Shown here in pieces: positions 1 to 12,700 of a stretch of 64,000 nt of DNA. The notes beneath the pieces are model-generated. The model saw nothing but the letters and a program-made list of their open reading frames with translations, was not told the DNA's origin and ran no database searches. Source of the stretch: Paraphoma chrysanthemicola (Eukaryota > Ascomycota > Dothideomycetes > Pleosporales > Phaeosphaeriaceae); NCBI GenBank assembly GCA_020744225.1, contig JAGMWG010000024.1, positions 434,001-498,000 of the forward strand, given 5' to 3'. Each line of letters opens with the position of its first letter. The stretch's first letter is position 1. The position numbers and the translations under genes were made by a program.

Positions 1-2192
1 TAAAAGAGGCGGCTCCAGCAGGCGCGCGCTGCCTGCTTGAGTCTGGCGCCATACATCTGGTCGGCACGTTTCCTCACGATCTAAAAGCGGATGACAGCCT
101 GGATCACATTTCTGGCATGCGAAGCGAAGCCGTGAGCCAATCATGCTAGACCAAGCTTTACAGGCAGCCAAAAAAGGAAGACCAGCATGGATGCTTTAGC
201 CAATATAGCTCTGGTACGGTTTGAGGGCGTGGATCCCGGCGTTCCTAGAGGAGCCAGCCCTGTGCGTGCGTCGGTGCTGTTAAGGCACGGAAGAGTGTCT
301 AGAAAGGTCTAATTCGGAGGTCTCATACATGTTGTATTCGACGATTGTGAGAGCAGACTACTTGTCCTGGCTAATGAGAACGCACATCCTCACATCCATC
401 CAACACGTTGTTCAGTCGCAGCATGGAGCCGTGAAGGAGAAGCTGTGGCGAACATTGAGGATTGGACATGTCATGTTGACCGGATGACAAAGGCATGATT
501 CGCTCCTCGTCCCGCTGTACCCCTGGCGCCGAGCGGGGTGGGCCAGAGGAACAGGAAAAGCGGCAATCCAGACAGACCCAGTAACCCACATTTGTCGGCT
601 TGGCAGGGGAAGGCATATGGCGCGTAGCCCAAGCTGGACAGACCAAGCGTAAGAAATTGACCGTGCGCAGCGCCTTTTACAGACCAGAGACTGCAGCGCG
701 CGGCCGCAGTAAGCTTTTCGCGTATGCAAGCCACACTTCCCGAGGTTGGCCGGCCTAGTTCGCCCTCGTGGAAGGCCTGCGGTGACATCGCATGCTGGAT
801 GAGACAGGAGAATGGCGAGGAGAGCTTTCTGAAAATGCCTGCATGCACGTGTACGTTATGAGGCTGACCTTGAGTATATGCAAGAGTGGCACAGTGTTCC
901 TTGACACAGCTGCTGCGCTTCGCTTGCGCTGTTATACGCGGGGCCTTCTTGGACAGGCGCGGCAGGTGTCGCACCACGATGGAACCGGCAGCCCCCCGTC
1001 AAAACGAAACAGCCAATGCTCGTCTGAGCTGTCTACGACACGTTGAGGCTGGCAGTCATATATGACGGTGATTGTGCAGCGTGCAGCAGAGTGCACATTT
1101 GTGGAATGATAATTGAGTGCCTCAACGATGAATGATGCCATTCAACACCTCGATTGCATCGTGCATTGTCGATTCTGGTAACATGACAGCCTCCTACACT
1201 CAGGATGATCGTCATTTCGCTTTCTGATCTTCGAGGGCTAGAATTCTGCTGGAAATGAGCGCTCAGGCTGAGGCGCCGTTAGCAAAAGCATCGAGCGTTG
1301 TGGTGTCGTTGGGCGTGAGTCCGCGCCTCCTGTGTCTCGCGCCGGTGGGCGCCGAGTCAGGATCAGGCGTCCGACCTCAACATCAGTGAGCGGATCCGAA
1401 AAGGAGGCCGCCCTAGAATTCTCGGCTTTGAATTTGTTGATGTAAATGGCATACAATTTGCATGCGACCAAGCGCATTCCATTGGGCTACCACGAGGGTT
1501 CAGGAGACTTGAGCAGACTATCGATTGCGCTATGCTCGGGTGGCATCACGGTGGAAATGACGGCCAAGAAGAAGATCATCGTACCGCGGAGTGTCTGTTT
1601 CGTACATCCGGTTCTGCTTGGCGTATTGATGGTGAACCACGCTGCAGCTGCCGCGGAACAGTCGTCCGCTTGATTCCTCTCGGTCAATAAATGATGAGAG
1701 CCGACAGCATCCTCTATAAAGGCGTTCGATTGCCAAAGTCGTATTGACTGTTTCACTCGTTTTCGTTTCTACAGCCTAGAGCTTGGAGCTATGACGTGGC
1801 GGCTTTGTTGTGCACTGTGGTAGTGGCGTAGAGGCGCGCGTGGCGCCCGCCTGCGGAAGGGCGGCTGGGTGTGGAATTAAACAGTGGAGAAGGGAGTTTA
1901 GGAGGCTAGGGGAATATTTTTCTCGTGGGGTGCTGGTCACGGAAGAATTGCAAGGCTTGAAGCAGAAGGTGAGGCTCTTGGCAGGAAGTTGCGATCTTTG
2001 TCGTCATCTACATGCCGATCGATAGGCGCCTGCCAACAACCGACGTGCAACAACACCGATACCCTTTACGAGGGAAATCCTTTCTATATAGTCATTGCAC
2101 TGTATTCGCCTGCAATTTTCCCATCATCGCACCTACTCTGTCGTCGTCCATCTCACCCGTACAGCCACTCCAAATTTGCATCAGCAGAAAGA
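1..2192. other. Intergenic region, no supported gene
   Basis: About 2.2 kb with several overlapping short open frames on both strands but no frame with recognisable domains, splice-joined extension or protein-like composition. The end nearest 2192 is the promoter and 5' leader of the Nudix gene. The remainder may be the flank of a gene that lies outside the window. Confidence 0.6.
2084..2090 (+). promoter_or_regulatory. TATA-like element upstream of Nudix gene
   Basis: A CTATATA sequence lies about 100 nt before the chosen start codon at 2193, a plausible position for a fungal core promoter element. It is only a short match. Confidence 0.3.
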
Positions 2193-3295
2193 ATGAAGAC
2201 GGCAGCTCAATCCCAAGAGCAATCTACCGTCCTTAAGACTGCGGCATTGGTGAGCCGTCGCCAGCCCTGGGGTGCGGCAGCCAAGTGCGTCGTCCTCGAT
2301 TAACATTGCACAGGCCAACGATGACGCCAAATGGGTCACTCTCGTTGAGTAAGTTGTTTGATCTGGCTCGGATCACACTGCACGCCATCGAACATGCGAA
2401 CATCGCTCTGACCTGTTACAGGACAACATACACTGATCCCGAAGGTGTCGAGCGCACCTGGGAATCAGCAGAGCGTATCACTCGCCCGAAAGGTTGCGAC
2501 ATCGATGGTGTCGGTGTAGCTGCGATTTTGCAGGACCCAACGCAGCCGGACGCAGAGCCTCGCATCTTGCTACAGAAGCAATATCGACCGCCTATTGACC
2601 GGACTGTCATCGAAGTGCCCGCCGGACTGATGGACCCGAATGAGACAGCGGAGACTTGCGCGATCCGTGAACTCAAAGAAGAGACTGGATACGTTGGGGT
2701 GTTATTCCAAGACAAGTCCTTCGCCGTCAGTCCAGTCATGTTCAATGGTACGTCGAGATGCCATGAGATTTGAGTTCGACTTCGCCATCATGTTCGTTTT
2801 AATGCTCCTTCATGCTTTCTCCTGGCCCAACTTGTCGGGATTGCATCGAAAAGCTTGTCTAGGTCTCTCCTTGTCGATGAGTTTCGGGCATAAACTAACA
2901 TGTTCTGACTGTCTCCGGCCTCCTGTGAATGCGTATCCCGGCAAGATTCCTTTTCTCTTCCCAGTGGATGCAGCTTGTATCGCTGGGGAATTTGCCAACG
3001 ACATTTCACACGAAGCTTCCTGTCCGAGTGCTCGAGAGACTGACCATGCATAGACCCCGGTTTCTGCAACACAAACCTGCGAATGATCCATGTCACTGTT
3101 GACTTGTCACTCCCCGAAAATCAGAACCCCAAGCCCCAAATGGAGGAGAACGAGTTCATAGAGACCTTTTCGGTTCCACTGAAAGAGCTGTGGGCAATCT
3201 GTCAGGAATTCGAACGTCAAGGATACGCTATTGATGCTCGAGTGGGTTCGCTCGCAGAAGGCATCGAGTTTGCCAAAAGATGGAAGCTGACTTGA
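2193..3295 (+). CDS. Nudix hydrolase, ADP-ribose/ADP-sugar pyrophosphatase type
   Basis: Predicted to hydrolyse ADP-ribose or related nucleotide sugars to AMP plus a sugar phosphate (YSA1/NUDT5-like). Four exons: 2193-2249, 2314-2348, 2422-2747 and 3054-3295, total 660 nt, 219 residues. The Nudix box is complete at about residues 99-121, with the pattern G-x5-E-x7-R-E-x2-E-E-x-G and the core RELKEETG. Upstream is the family-typical segment with DPEG, RTWE and ER. The start ATG gives a short N-terminus before the conserved AKW segment. Introns 1 and 2 are short; intron 3 (2748-3053, 306 nt) is unusually long for this window, but the join restores a continuous Nudix fold with DPGFCN after the splice. 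Substrate specificity within the family is inferred. Confidence 0.88.
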
Positions 3296-4298
3296 TCTGT
3301 ATTCATCACCGAGAGACTTCCCGTCTCATGTAAAACCACTGGGTTAACCTTAAAACCCGAGGGAATGGTATGAACTTATCTTATCTCGGACCGAACAGCG
3401 CGTACCCCACGAAAGGTATAGAACTAACAATTTCCAATATTCGCCTCTTGGGGAATGACAATTGTGTCGGGGCCTTCAATCAGACTTTCGCGTGGTCTTT
3501 CCAGCCCGCAGGAACCACATACGTATGCAAAAGGTTCTTGCATTCAGTCAATTCACAATCGACACACGCCACAGATATCTTGTGGCCCCTACATGCGTCA
3601 GCCTTTTCCAACTTTAGGAGTTTCAGGTTCTGTCTAGCCTGTTGTGCTCATCTTCCCCACCTCGGTCATCAATGATCTGCCCCGCAAAGTGATTCCGAGT
3701 TCAACTTGCACGATGATTTTAGCCTAATCAATTAAGCACAGGCTCGGATCATCCCGAGGATGAGAGTCGTATTGTACCCTGCGTTCCGTGATGCGCAACA
3801 TCAACGCTGCTCAATTGATTTACAGTGGGAGAGGTAACAACAGACAGGAATTCTGTTGGTCCGTCACATCAGCACCCGCCCTCCCGTCTTACGTCGACCG
3901 TGATCTGGGGCGCATGGGTGATGCTTGACTCGGCCTGCCCCACATTGAGCCACGGCTATATTACCCTGTCTTATAGGGTGGATTGACATTGCGACTCTCA
4001 AGAACCACACCACGGGCCGGGGATTTCGACGTTCGCGTCGTTCCCGGCTGTGTGTCAAGCCCCTGCATGGTTCTCTGTGTCGCAAGTGGTAATAGTGCAA
4101 ACTCTATACATCGGTTCCATTTGCAAGGTCTCGCCACAGCCTGTCTGCAATTCGGACCTGAAGCGTTTGACACGAGATGGCTTCTGACATGCTGCGCTCT
4201 CGGGGTATACTTAGCCATGGACCCTCGATTGCGACTCTGTCTACACAATATACGTCTCGTCCGTGAGACTCTCCCAAATTGTTACCACGTCTATCGGA
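3296..4298. other. Intergenic region
   Basis: One kilobase between two genes on the same strand. Short open frames exist on both strands, for example 3370-3675 on +, but none has domain-like features or convincing splice joins. The last few hundred bases should hold the promoter of the rhodopsin-domain gene. Confidence 0.55.
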
Positions 4299-5543
4299 AT
4301 GTCGTCAGCACTTGCGGCGAAGGGCTTATCCAGCCAAAGGGCTTGTGTCGGTACTGCGACTGCACTCACTTCGTTATCTCGTAGGCCCATCACTCTTCAC
4401 TCTAGCGTGACGTTCCTGACCGCTCCAAGTTGTCATTGTTTCGCTGCGGGTATACACAAGACTATTCATCGTCCGAAACTTCGGCAAAGATGACTGCGCA
4501 ATGCTGATTGCATTGGTAAGTAGCTTTGCTCATTTTCTAGTCTTTGTTCAACCTAACCTATGTCAGCTGTTGACTGTTGGCTATCTCATTGCTATTTTTG
4601 TGCTCAAAGACAATGGCCTTGGATTCAGCGGTAAATCACTCAAACCAACCCAAATGGTCAAACAAATACAGACGACACTGGCCATCGAGATCCTATATTA
4701 CTTCCTCGTCAATGCCATCAAGATATCTATACTGCTCTTTTATCTCCGTATCGGTATGTATTCCTCTTATGTCGCAAAGTAAGCTATTGACATTTACCAG
4801 CAGCGGCAAAGCGACTAGAGGTTCTTAGCAAAAGCACAATATACTTTCTCGCCACATTTTGCGTCGTATCTGTCACAGTCTGTCTCACACAATGTATACC
4901 ACTGCACAAGATGTGGGATTTCACGGGGCTTGTGGAGGGAAAATGCATCAACACCACCGCCTTCTTCTACAGTCAGTTCAACCCATCATCAACTCGTGTC
5001 TCTGCTAATCGTTACATAGCCACCAGTTCCGTCAACATTGTAATGGACATATGGATTCTCGTCCTTCCAATCACCACACTCCTGAAAGTCCAACGTCCAA
5101 AGCGTGAGAAAGCTGCCTTAGTCGGCGTTTTCTCCCTCGGCGCCTTCAGCTGCATCGCTTCCATCGTGCGCCTACACTCTATCAAAATCTACACCAAATC
5201 AACCGACCCCTTCTTCGACGCCGTCCCTATCAATCTCTGGAGCATGGTCGAAGTCAACGTCGGCATCTACTGCGCCTCTATCCCCTCGCTCAAAGCACTA
5301 TTTTCAAGCTCGCAGCGCCAGCGTAGTAGAGCTGGCGCATATCACTACCATAGTCGTGAGCGCAGCGGCAAAGTCTCGGATCACTCTTCTGGCACCGTCA
5401 TACATGACTCTTATGGACTGAAGGATGTGGAGCACGGCAGCGTGCCTGAGCCTGCGCACGCGAGATCGCAGCCGCAGAATTGGCTGGCGTCAGATTCGGA
5501 GGCGGAGCAGGAGCGCATAGTGTATCCTCAGAGCAGGATTTGA
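4299..5543 (+). CDS. Rhodopsin-domain (Pth11-like) integral membrane protein
   Basis: A seven-helix fungal membrane protein of the rhodopsin-domain family often annotated with Pth11-like receptors; a sensing role at the plasma membrane is family inference only. Five exons: 4299-4380, 4430-4515, 4567-4753, 4801-4971 and 5020-5543, total 1050 nt, 349 residues. The join at 4380/4430 creates the signature RVYTRLFIVRNFGKDD. Later helices include the conserved TTSSVNIVMDIWILVLP segment, formed only if the 48-nt intron 4972-5019 (branch-like TGCTAATC) is removed. The soluble C-terminal tail is rich in Ser, Arg, His and Glu. The acceptor of intron 3 is ambiguous by 3 nt (exon from 4801 or 4804). An in-frame ATG at 4263 would add 12 residues. 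Confidence 0.82.
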
Positions 5544-6883
5544 TGATGCGGATGCAGAATACCATGTACATCATTGCGCAAAAGGGCTGTGGCGTTGCAA
5601 ACTTGGAACTAGCATTGTGGATATCTGATCTCATGGAAAAACGTGGTTCAGTTGTGGTGGAGCTGCAGCTGTCGATCCTGGGAAGGACAAGGATCCCGGA
5701 TAATTTCCACGCCCACATTGCGCCTCTCTCGCTTTACGCTGCACCTCGTCGCGTACTTACGAGTAATGATCAATCCATTAGCGTTCCTATCCATCCTTCC
5801 TGTAACCAGAATCTGGGTCCGGACCAGCGCGCCCGTCCGCATGACGTTGCACCGTTTCACTCTCCACCCAACCAACCCAAAGCTGCCTGTTGCGCAAATC
5901 TTGGCCATCCTGGCTCTTCCGTAGGGCATAGCGTTGTGTGCGTAACGTCGAACATGCAGGGCGGCCAAGCCGGATAAGGAAAATTCCCCGCCCATGGCGT
6001 TGTCGTTCGCGCATGGGGGTATATCGTAGTACATATTGGGGAATATGTGCGAGTCCAGCTCGGGTTCGCTTGGACGTTGATAGCCGTTGCGATGGACGCG
6101 GGTGAGAGTCATGGAGGACGGACGTGGGCGCAATCACGGAGAATCACAATGGTCTTACCAGAAGGTGTGCAAGATTGCGATCATGCGATTATAACGATGG
6201 AGGTGCCAAGTCGACATGAAAAAGTTTGGTCCAGCTATGATTGCAAAGCAATAGCGTACCGTCCCGTGTATTGGCTAATATGTGATGGCTCAGGTACATC
6301 ATGCATCTGCACTCCGCACATGGCACGTCGCATGCATGTCTTGAACCAGACTTTGCAGGAGCAGGCGAGTTTATCATTCACCGCCTCGAGGCACATTCCG
6401 CTGCGTACGTCGAGGATCATGTTGGTGTAATTGGGTCAATGATGGGCCGAGACATTCTAAGAGAGAAAACAAGCTGGATGATCGAAAGCTTGAGATGCGG
6501 GTGGTGGACATGGCTACCCTGTGAGGTACATAGGCAATCCGTCGTTCATCGACATGTGAACGCCGACCAGACAACTGTTATTGATGAAGAGGTGTGGCAG
6601 CTCATTATCTCGAGTTACATCGTTTTCTTGAGCAATAGAGTCTCGCGCAAGGTTTCCTTGTCTCATCCGCATTGGAACGACGGAGTTGTAGCTAAGATCT
6701 GATAAGCTGGAGCCAATCGCCTGCATGAAACGGTATCGTCCTGCTGCGACTCTCATGCACACAAGAGTGATCGCTGCCAGGGCATTCGCTGATTCGATAT
6801 TGCGTTGACGGGACCCTGACTTCACTCACAGCCATTCAATTCTGCTGCCGAGGTTCTCTCTGATCGGACACCACTATTTTGTT
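5544..6883. other. Intergenic region between convergent genes
   Basis: About 1.3 kb between the 3' ends of the rhodopsin-domain and F-box-like genes. A minus-strand open frame around 5648-6112 has a fairly protein-like first third but no recognisable family and no codon support beyond that. No other feature is seen. Confidence 0.5.
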
Positions 6884-8101
6884 TCATGGCATGTCTGTTG
6901 GTGCGCTTGCAGTCTGATCAGCGATGGATGCGACGTTATGCAAGTGGCCTTGCTCCGGCTCAGATCGATATCCTGTTTGTGAACCTATTTGGCCATCTTG
7001 AACCCAAACAGTTTCCCCGGATTCCGAGCAAGACCAGGAACAGATGCCAAACTGGGCTTTCTTGTCACGACTGAAAATTGGGGTTCCTTTGATTGTTTCC
7101 GCATTGGCTGGATCTCTTTCCAAGTATGGGGCTGTAAAGTGATACAGCCCAGCATATTGGAAGACTTGCGGTAAAGATGGATGCTCGGCTGTTCGTTGCA
7201 TCGTCATATGCCAAGTGTATGTGCTCGGATCAATCCAATCCCGAATGCGCCAGCGCTTTTCGACTGTCCCTTGCCCTGATCCGAATGCGTAGTCTGTTGT
7301 CAAGGACTTTCCCAGCTCGAATAAGCATGCTTGCAGTTGTGGCAACGCGCGTGACATTTCTGCCAGGTTCCACACCCGTTCATTCACCGCTGCTTCAGTG
7401 ACAATATATCGACCTGCAAGTGCAGGCATAGGGATCAGAAAGTGTACGTCCTTGTATTTGGAGCCTGGGAAGTACCAGTAATTCTTAAATCCTGGCCGAT
7501 ATTCGGGCAGGTGGAAGTCCGTCCCGTCATACAGCGGAAGAGACCATGTTGATATCTCAACCATGAGACTCTGAGCCTTTGGCAGCACCGTCCTGTATCC
7601 TAGTACGGAGTGGACATCATCATCAACCATTGGATCGAATACCTCGAATCGCAAAAACCCCTTTTGACTTTGCATAACAGGAGCAGCCTCCACATACAAC
7701 TCTTGGATCAGAGGGGCTAGGAGGCGATCTCGTGCAAGGCGCAACTCTACTCGGGTTCTGGGGCTGTAATCGTCTTTGTGAACGACGCTTGTGCATCTTG
7801 CGCCTCGTGCGAACTGCGCAAGACCTTCTGAGAGAAGTTGCTTGCAGGTCAAGAGCCAAAACGGTGGAAGACATTTGGGCGGCGTTGTGTCCGCTTCGCT
7901 TGATGCAATGCTTGCGACCCATTCATCGGTCCGGCCAATTTGAATTTGTCCGTACTCCAGTGTGAAGACGTGCTCGCCGCCATTTGCACGGTACACGTCG
8001 TAAGCAAATTCGTCGAATAAATGGTGGATTATCCGATCACGAAGCTCGCGTGGCAGTTCCAGGAGATTCGTGTGTGAGTTCGCTGACTGTTGGCAGGACA
8101 T
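6884..8101 (-). CDS. F-box-like hypothetical protein
   Basis: Single-exon gene encoding 405 residues from the ATG at 8101; a longer open frame upstream begins only at GTG. The N-terminus carries LLELPRELRDRIIHHLF (about residues 13-29), matching the first helices of the F-box-like motif seen in large families of fungal hypothetical proteins. If functional it would link substrates to an SCF ubiquitin ligase through Skp1. The remaining about 370 residues show no repeat or domain that I recognise, though blocks rich in Trp and Tyr near residues 210-225 look folded. The gene is convergent with the rhodopsin-domain gene. Molecular targets cannot be stated. Confidence 0.72.
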   Translation of the reverse strand: MSCQQSANSHTNLLELPRELRDRIIHHLFDEFAYDVYRANGGEHVFTLEYGQIQIGRTDEWVASIASSEADTTPPKCLPPFWLLTCKQLLSEGLAQFARGARCTSVVHKDDYSPRTRVELRLARDRLLAPLIQELYVEAAPVMQSQKGFLRFEVFDPMVDDDVHSVLGYRTVLPKAQSLMVEISTWSLPLYDGTDFHLPEYRPGFKNYWYFPGSKYKDVHFLIPMPALAGRYIVTEAAVNERVWNLAEMSRALPQLQACLFELGKSLTTDYAFGSGQGTVEKRWRIRDWIDPSTYTWHMTMQRTAEHPSLPQVFQYAGLYHFTAPYLERDPANAETIKGTPIFSRDKKAQFGICSWSCSESGETVWVQDGQIGSQTGYRSEPEQGHLHNVASIADQTASAPTDMP

Positions 8102-9769
8102 GATGCTGAAAACCACTCCTAACTATATCTAGACGTGCTGATTTCGATTAGTAGCTGCGCGTGCTGAGGTTCTGGGAGTGCCGTATGATGCATAGTCGCA
8201 AGGAAGGAAGCCTCGCCCCGCCAACGTGGCGGTTCAATCAGGTTAGCGCGACACGCTAACACAACAAGAGAACAGGTCGAATTCCTCCCGGATTACTGAG
8301 ACGTCTCTGGCTATTTCATAAACATATCGAATCATCGTCATGCTATTTGTTTTACGGAGACGACAGCAAAGGCGAGAAAATTATAACCTGCTTGGGGTCG
8401 CGATTGTCCGCGGCGATGCAGACTACCTTGAAGAAGCGATATGCATTGGTCGGGCTGGACTAGTAACGGAGTGCGTTGCAAGACTGTAAACTAGTGTTCT
8501 GCTGCTCCTACAGATGTTTCACGAACAATGGCGGATTGTTCGCTTTGTAGAGTATTCTCGCTCTATGAACAAAGCGCCACGCCGAACAAAGAATCGCTCC
8601 CAAGCTTGACGCGTGCACTCCCGGGAAGAAATTAGTGGTATATGAATGTCTACAGAAGGACGGCATTTGAGTATCATAGGGGCACACTTAGATGTCAGTT
8701 GCTACGTTCGTCTTACGAGCACGCAACCAAAGAGCATGTGCGCAGTCCGGAAGTATGTTAAAGATGGCCAGAAGCACGCCGGTCATGCGCTTTGGAGTAC
8801 ATGACATGATTACCAGAGTCATCCACACAGCTTTGCTGCCCGCTAGTCACATCACTCTGAACGCATTCACATCATTTCTGGCTAACAACAAATTATCAAA
8901 GATGTCGTTGAGTCTCTCAGAAACGTGACCCTTGAGATACTACAAAAGATCAATACCTGTAATTAGTCAGTCGCGATATGCTGGTGAAGCCAAGAGCAAG
9001 ACCACCTCAATGATTTTACGACTTTGAGATCCAACGTCCAGGATCAGCTCTATTTCTTTGTACATGAAACTGTGGTCAGACAATATGCCCTACAGTGAAA
9101 GCTACGGATGTGTTCACAAACATCATAGCTGGGTAAGGCACATTAGTCATTCAAGTCCTTGTCTTCATCTTGCAGGCACTAGTAGCACCCACTGATAGCG
9201 ATACGCGCTTGACTTAATTGGAAAAATGTTGGCATCGAGGATTGAGTACATCGCGTATGAATTACGATAATGCAAGGTGAACTGCAGCACGCGAGGTTTT
9301 TTACTTTGACCTCAAGATATCTTTCTTGTGCCAACGAAACGACCTGCATGTATCACATTGCCAATTTGCCGCATTTGATTATTCAGCCAAATACATTATA
9401 ATGGAGATGTTGCGGTGATGGTAAAGATGTCGCCTGTTTCGTTGAGGCTACTGATACGCTGGCTATTTATCTTGCCCGCATCCGAACGTGCAAGATGATG
9501 CTCCTAAACTCAGATGGGCAAGATGGGCGCTCATGAGCAAGAAAAGTCTCTCTCGCCCACATAGCAATAAGCAGTGCGAATCTAGTTTCGGAAGTTCTAC
9601 TGCGTTTGGGTTACGGAGCGTCTGATTAGCCGTAAATCATCGTGAGTCGGAATAATTATATACAAAAAGATGGCATGCGCCACAAGTTACGCCTGATTTT
9701 AACCAGACTTATGAAGCCGCTGTCTCGTCTGCCCACTCACTTACGCGTCATGCGCACCAAGCCACTTCG
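8102..9769. other. Intergenic region
   Basis: About 1.7 kb between the start of the F-box-like gene and the stop of the histidine kinase gene. Somewhat AT-richer than its flanks, with only short open frames, for example 8692-8928 on +. I see no gene or repeat. Confidence 0.6.
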
Positions 9770-12700
9770 TTACTCCTGTGCTAAAATATTTAGTGTCCTC
9801 TGTATGCATGCATACAGCTCAGGTATCCTGAAAGGCTTGCTAATCACATTGTCCATGCCGGCTTCCAACGCTACCTCCACCTGTTCCGACCGCACGTTCG
9901 CCGTCACCGCTATAACTGGCACATGGCCTCGTACGACGCCCTCTTGTTGGAGCTCTCGAATGCGGCGCACGCAAGTCAGCCCGTCCATTATCTGTTTACG
10001 ATCGTTCGTATTAGCGTAAGTGGTGTACAAACGTGAAGGCCTACTCACGGGCATCTCCCAATCCATCAATATCAGCGAAAGCTGATTGACATGTGCTCCA
10101 TCCACAACACAATAATTTGTCGTGTGCAAATGGTCCAGTGCTTCGCCTCCATGATTTGCGACCGAGACTTTCATTCCGATGTTCTTCAATTGCTTAGCTA
10201 GCACGCGCTGATTGACGAGATTGTCTTCCACGATGAGAACATGAAGATCAGCTGCGGCGACCTCGCTGTTGATGGGACGAACCGGCGGTTCGTTCTTGTC
10301 GCCGTGCAATCGATTGGACATAACGGAGGCCTGTGCGCGAATGCTCAGATCGACTGCTGCAGCACTAATTTCGCTCTGTCGTCGAGTGAGGATGGCTTTG
10401 CGGCTCTTCACATAGAAGGCAAATGTGCTGCCGACTCCGGCCTGTGAGGAGAATCCAATGGCACCACCATGCATTTCGGTGAGACGTCGAGAGATGAAAA
10501 GTCCGAGCCCGGATCCGCCTAAATAGGTTCAGTGATCTTTGCTCAGATGTGAGAGCACCTACTACACTTACCATAGTCGATATGTGTTCTTGGTGAAGCT
10601 TGAGAGAAACGGGCGAACAGCAGATCTCGTTCGGCATCGCTGAGTCCACGACCGGTGTCCCGTACTGCAAATATCAAATACACCTTACGCAATTGTCAGT
10701 CAACATTTTTTTTCGAATACGGTAATACTTACTACTTGGCCCTTCTCCCAGTCGGCTTGTAAACTATCTGCCTCGCATGCCTCCGGTGAGCGAAGGAATG
10801 GTAATTGGCCGTCAGAATAGTGTGTCGGCTGCTCTAGCGATATGCCCAAGCTGACAGTAATATGTCGTGTCTCCTCGAGACGAGTGAATTTGATTGCATT
10901 GGTCACAAGGTTCTTGTTCCGTCAGTCTGTGAACGAGTTGAGAAATGGCGAACTCTTACGATCAGAATCTGTAGAACTCGTGTCGGATCAAGCGAGACGC
11001 TCTCAACGTTGAGTTCTGTGCAGGAGTTTTCGGTGCAGAACTCCAGTTTGATGTCAGCAGCCTTAGCCTCACCCTCAAACATCTTGACGGCATCTCTCGC
11101 AATGGACTGCAACTGCACATCCACCGGTGTCATAATAAATAGCCCAGAGTCTAGTTTCGACATGGTCAATACATCTGACATGTGTTAGCCTCTGATAAGT
11201 GCGAGCTTGACGTCGGTAATATCGGAATAGTCTCACCATCGACAATAGTTTTCATGTGCTTCGAGCACTGCACAATGGTTTCAGCAGCATCGATGGTGGT
11301 ATCTAAGAAACTCCGATACATCTCCTGGTAATCCATCGAGCTCACGAAAGCTCTATGGGTAGATATGATGCTCTAGCTGACTTAGCACGCGTGAAACTCT
11401 CAGATCGGGGTTTCTCACATCGGCACACTGGACGATTGCTGATAAAGGGTTGCGCATTTCGTGGCTGCACGGCAATTTTTAGTGGCTGATGAGCGTCTGC
11501 GGATAATCGACGTACGATGTAGTGTCAATGAAGTTTTCCAGTTGGCTGGTAAAAATCATTATACGGTGGTAAACTCAAGGAGTTGGAGAGAACCTACCGC
11601 TTGGACTCCTGAGCAGTCGAAGCTTGTGTGTCTTTCAGCTTCTCGCTCCATTTCAGGTGACTGATTTCAGCATGAGCACATCATCGACAATCGTAAAATG
11701 CCGCCTACCTGATGTCTGTAACGCAGCCAATAATCTCCACGACCTCGCCAGTATCTGTAATTTCAGGAAAGATCGAGCAGATAATCCACATGGGCTCATC
11801 AAGGCCTGTGAGACCTTTACCAGTACGCTTTAAGCGCAATTCGAACGATCTTCAATAGTGTTGTTAGCTCTGCTATGCGCTCGTCATGTATCCTTTTCTG
11901 CCAGTGCAGAAGCATAAATGGCAATTGTCAATGCTGTAGAAGAAGAGCCGGGCAGTTGAGGTTGAAGCGAAACGAGAAGGAAGACCAGGCAGATTGAGAG
12001 AATGTTCGACGTACTGATGCTGCTTCGTCAATATCAGCGCTTCAAATTTCTGTTGTCCTAAACCAATGTACTCGTCGTCAATGAGCGCATTCCAAGCGGC
12101 ACCGAGCCTAATTTCGCGGTCATCTGGATCAAGAATGTTATACCAAGCTGCGTTCCTATAAGAATATACGCCTTCCATATCCAGGATGAAGATCCCAATG
12201 TCAGCGCGCTCTGCAAAGCGCTGGAACTTCAGCGCACCTCGCTCGGCTTCTTTCTGGGTTTCCAGAAGCTGCTGCTTAAGCTCAAGCTTCATGGCCTCAG
12301 CGTTGGCTATGGCGTGTTCTCTGCGGTGGATATCCTCTTCATGCAGAAGGATGGATGTGAGCGAAGTTGAAAGCAGCCGACAGGCTATCAGTATGAATTG
12401 GTGATAGTCGTCGTCGTAGGGTCGCCGGGGATTCAGGCCGATGACCATGAAACCCAGAATGTTATCTCTCGAGGAGGTTGGGTTGAGTGGGCAAATTGCA
12501 GCTGCTCTAGAGGGGTCGCCGTAACCCTGCCACTGGACGCCGCTGACGAGATTTGCAGCTGTTGCATCTTTGCTAAACGAGACTATTATGGGTTTTCGCG
12601 CCGCCATGGCTTTTCGAAAGTAAGGAGAGAATCCGTAATCTTGGCGAAGATCAAGGCGAGTGGGGCCTGCGGGCGAGTCCTCTGGTAGACCGACCGAGCC

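Noticed and set aside
471..977. A 168-codon minus-strand open frame
   Set aside because: Low-complexity mix of residues, overlapped by equally long frames, no domain and no extension by splicing.
3370..3675. A 101-codon plus-strand open frame
   Set aside because: No recognisable features; Cys/Phe/His-rich text typical of chance frames in this GC range.
5648..6133. A 161-codon minus-strand frame
   Set aside because: Its nominal start is not ATG, only the first third looks protein-like, and no splice joins or family could be found.
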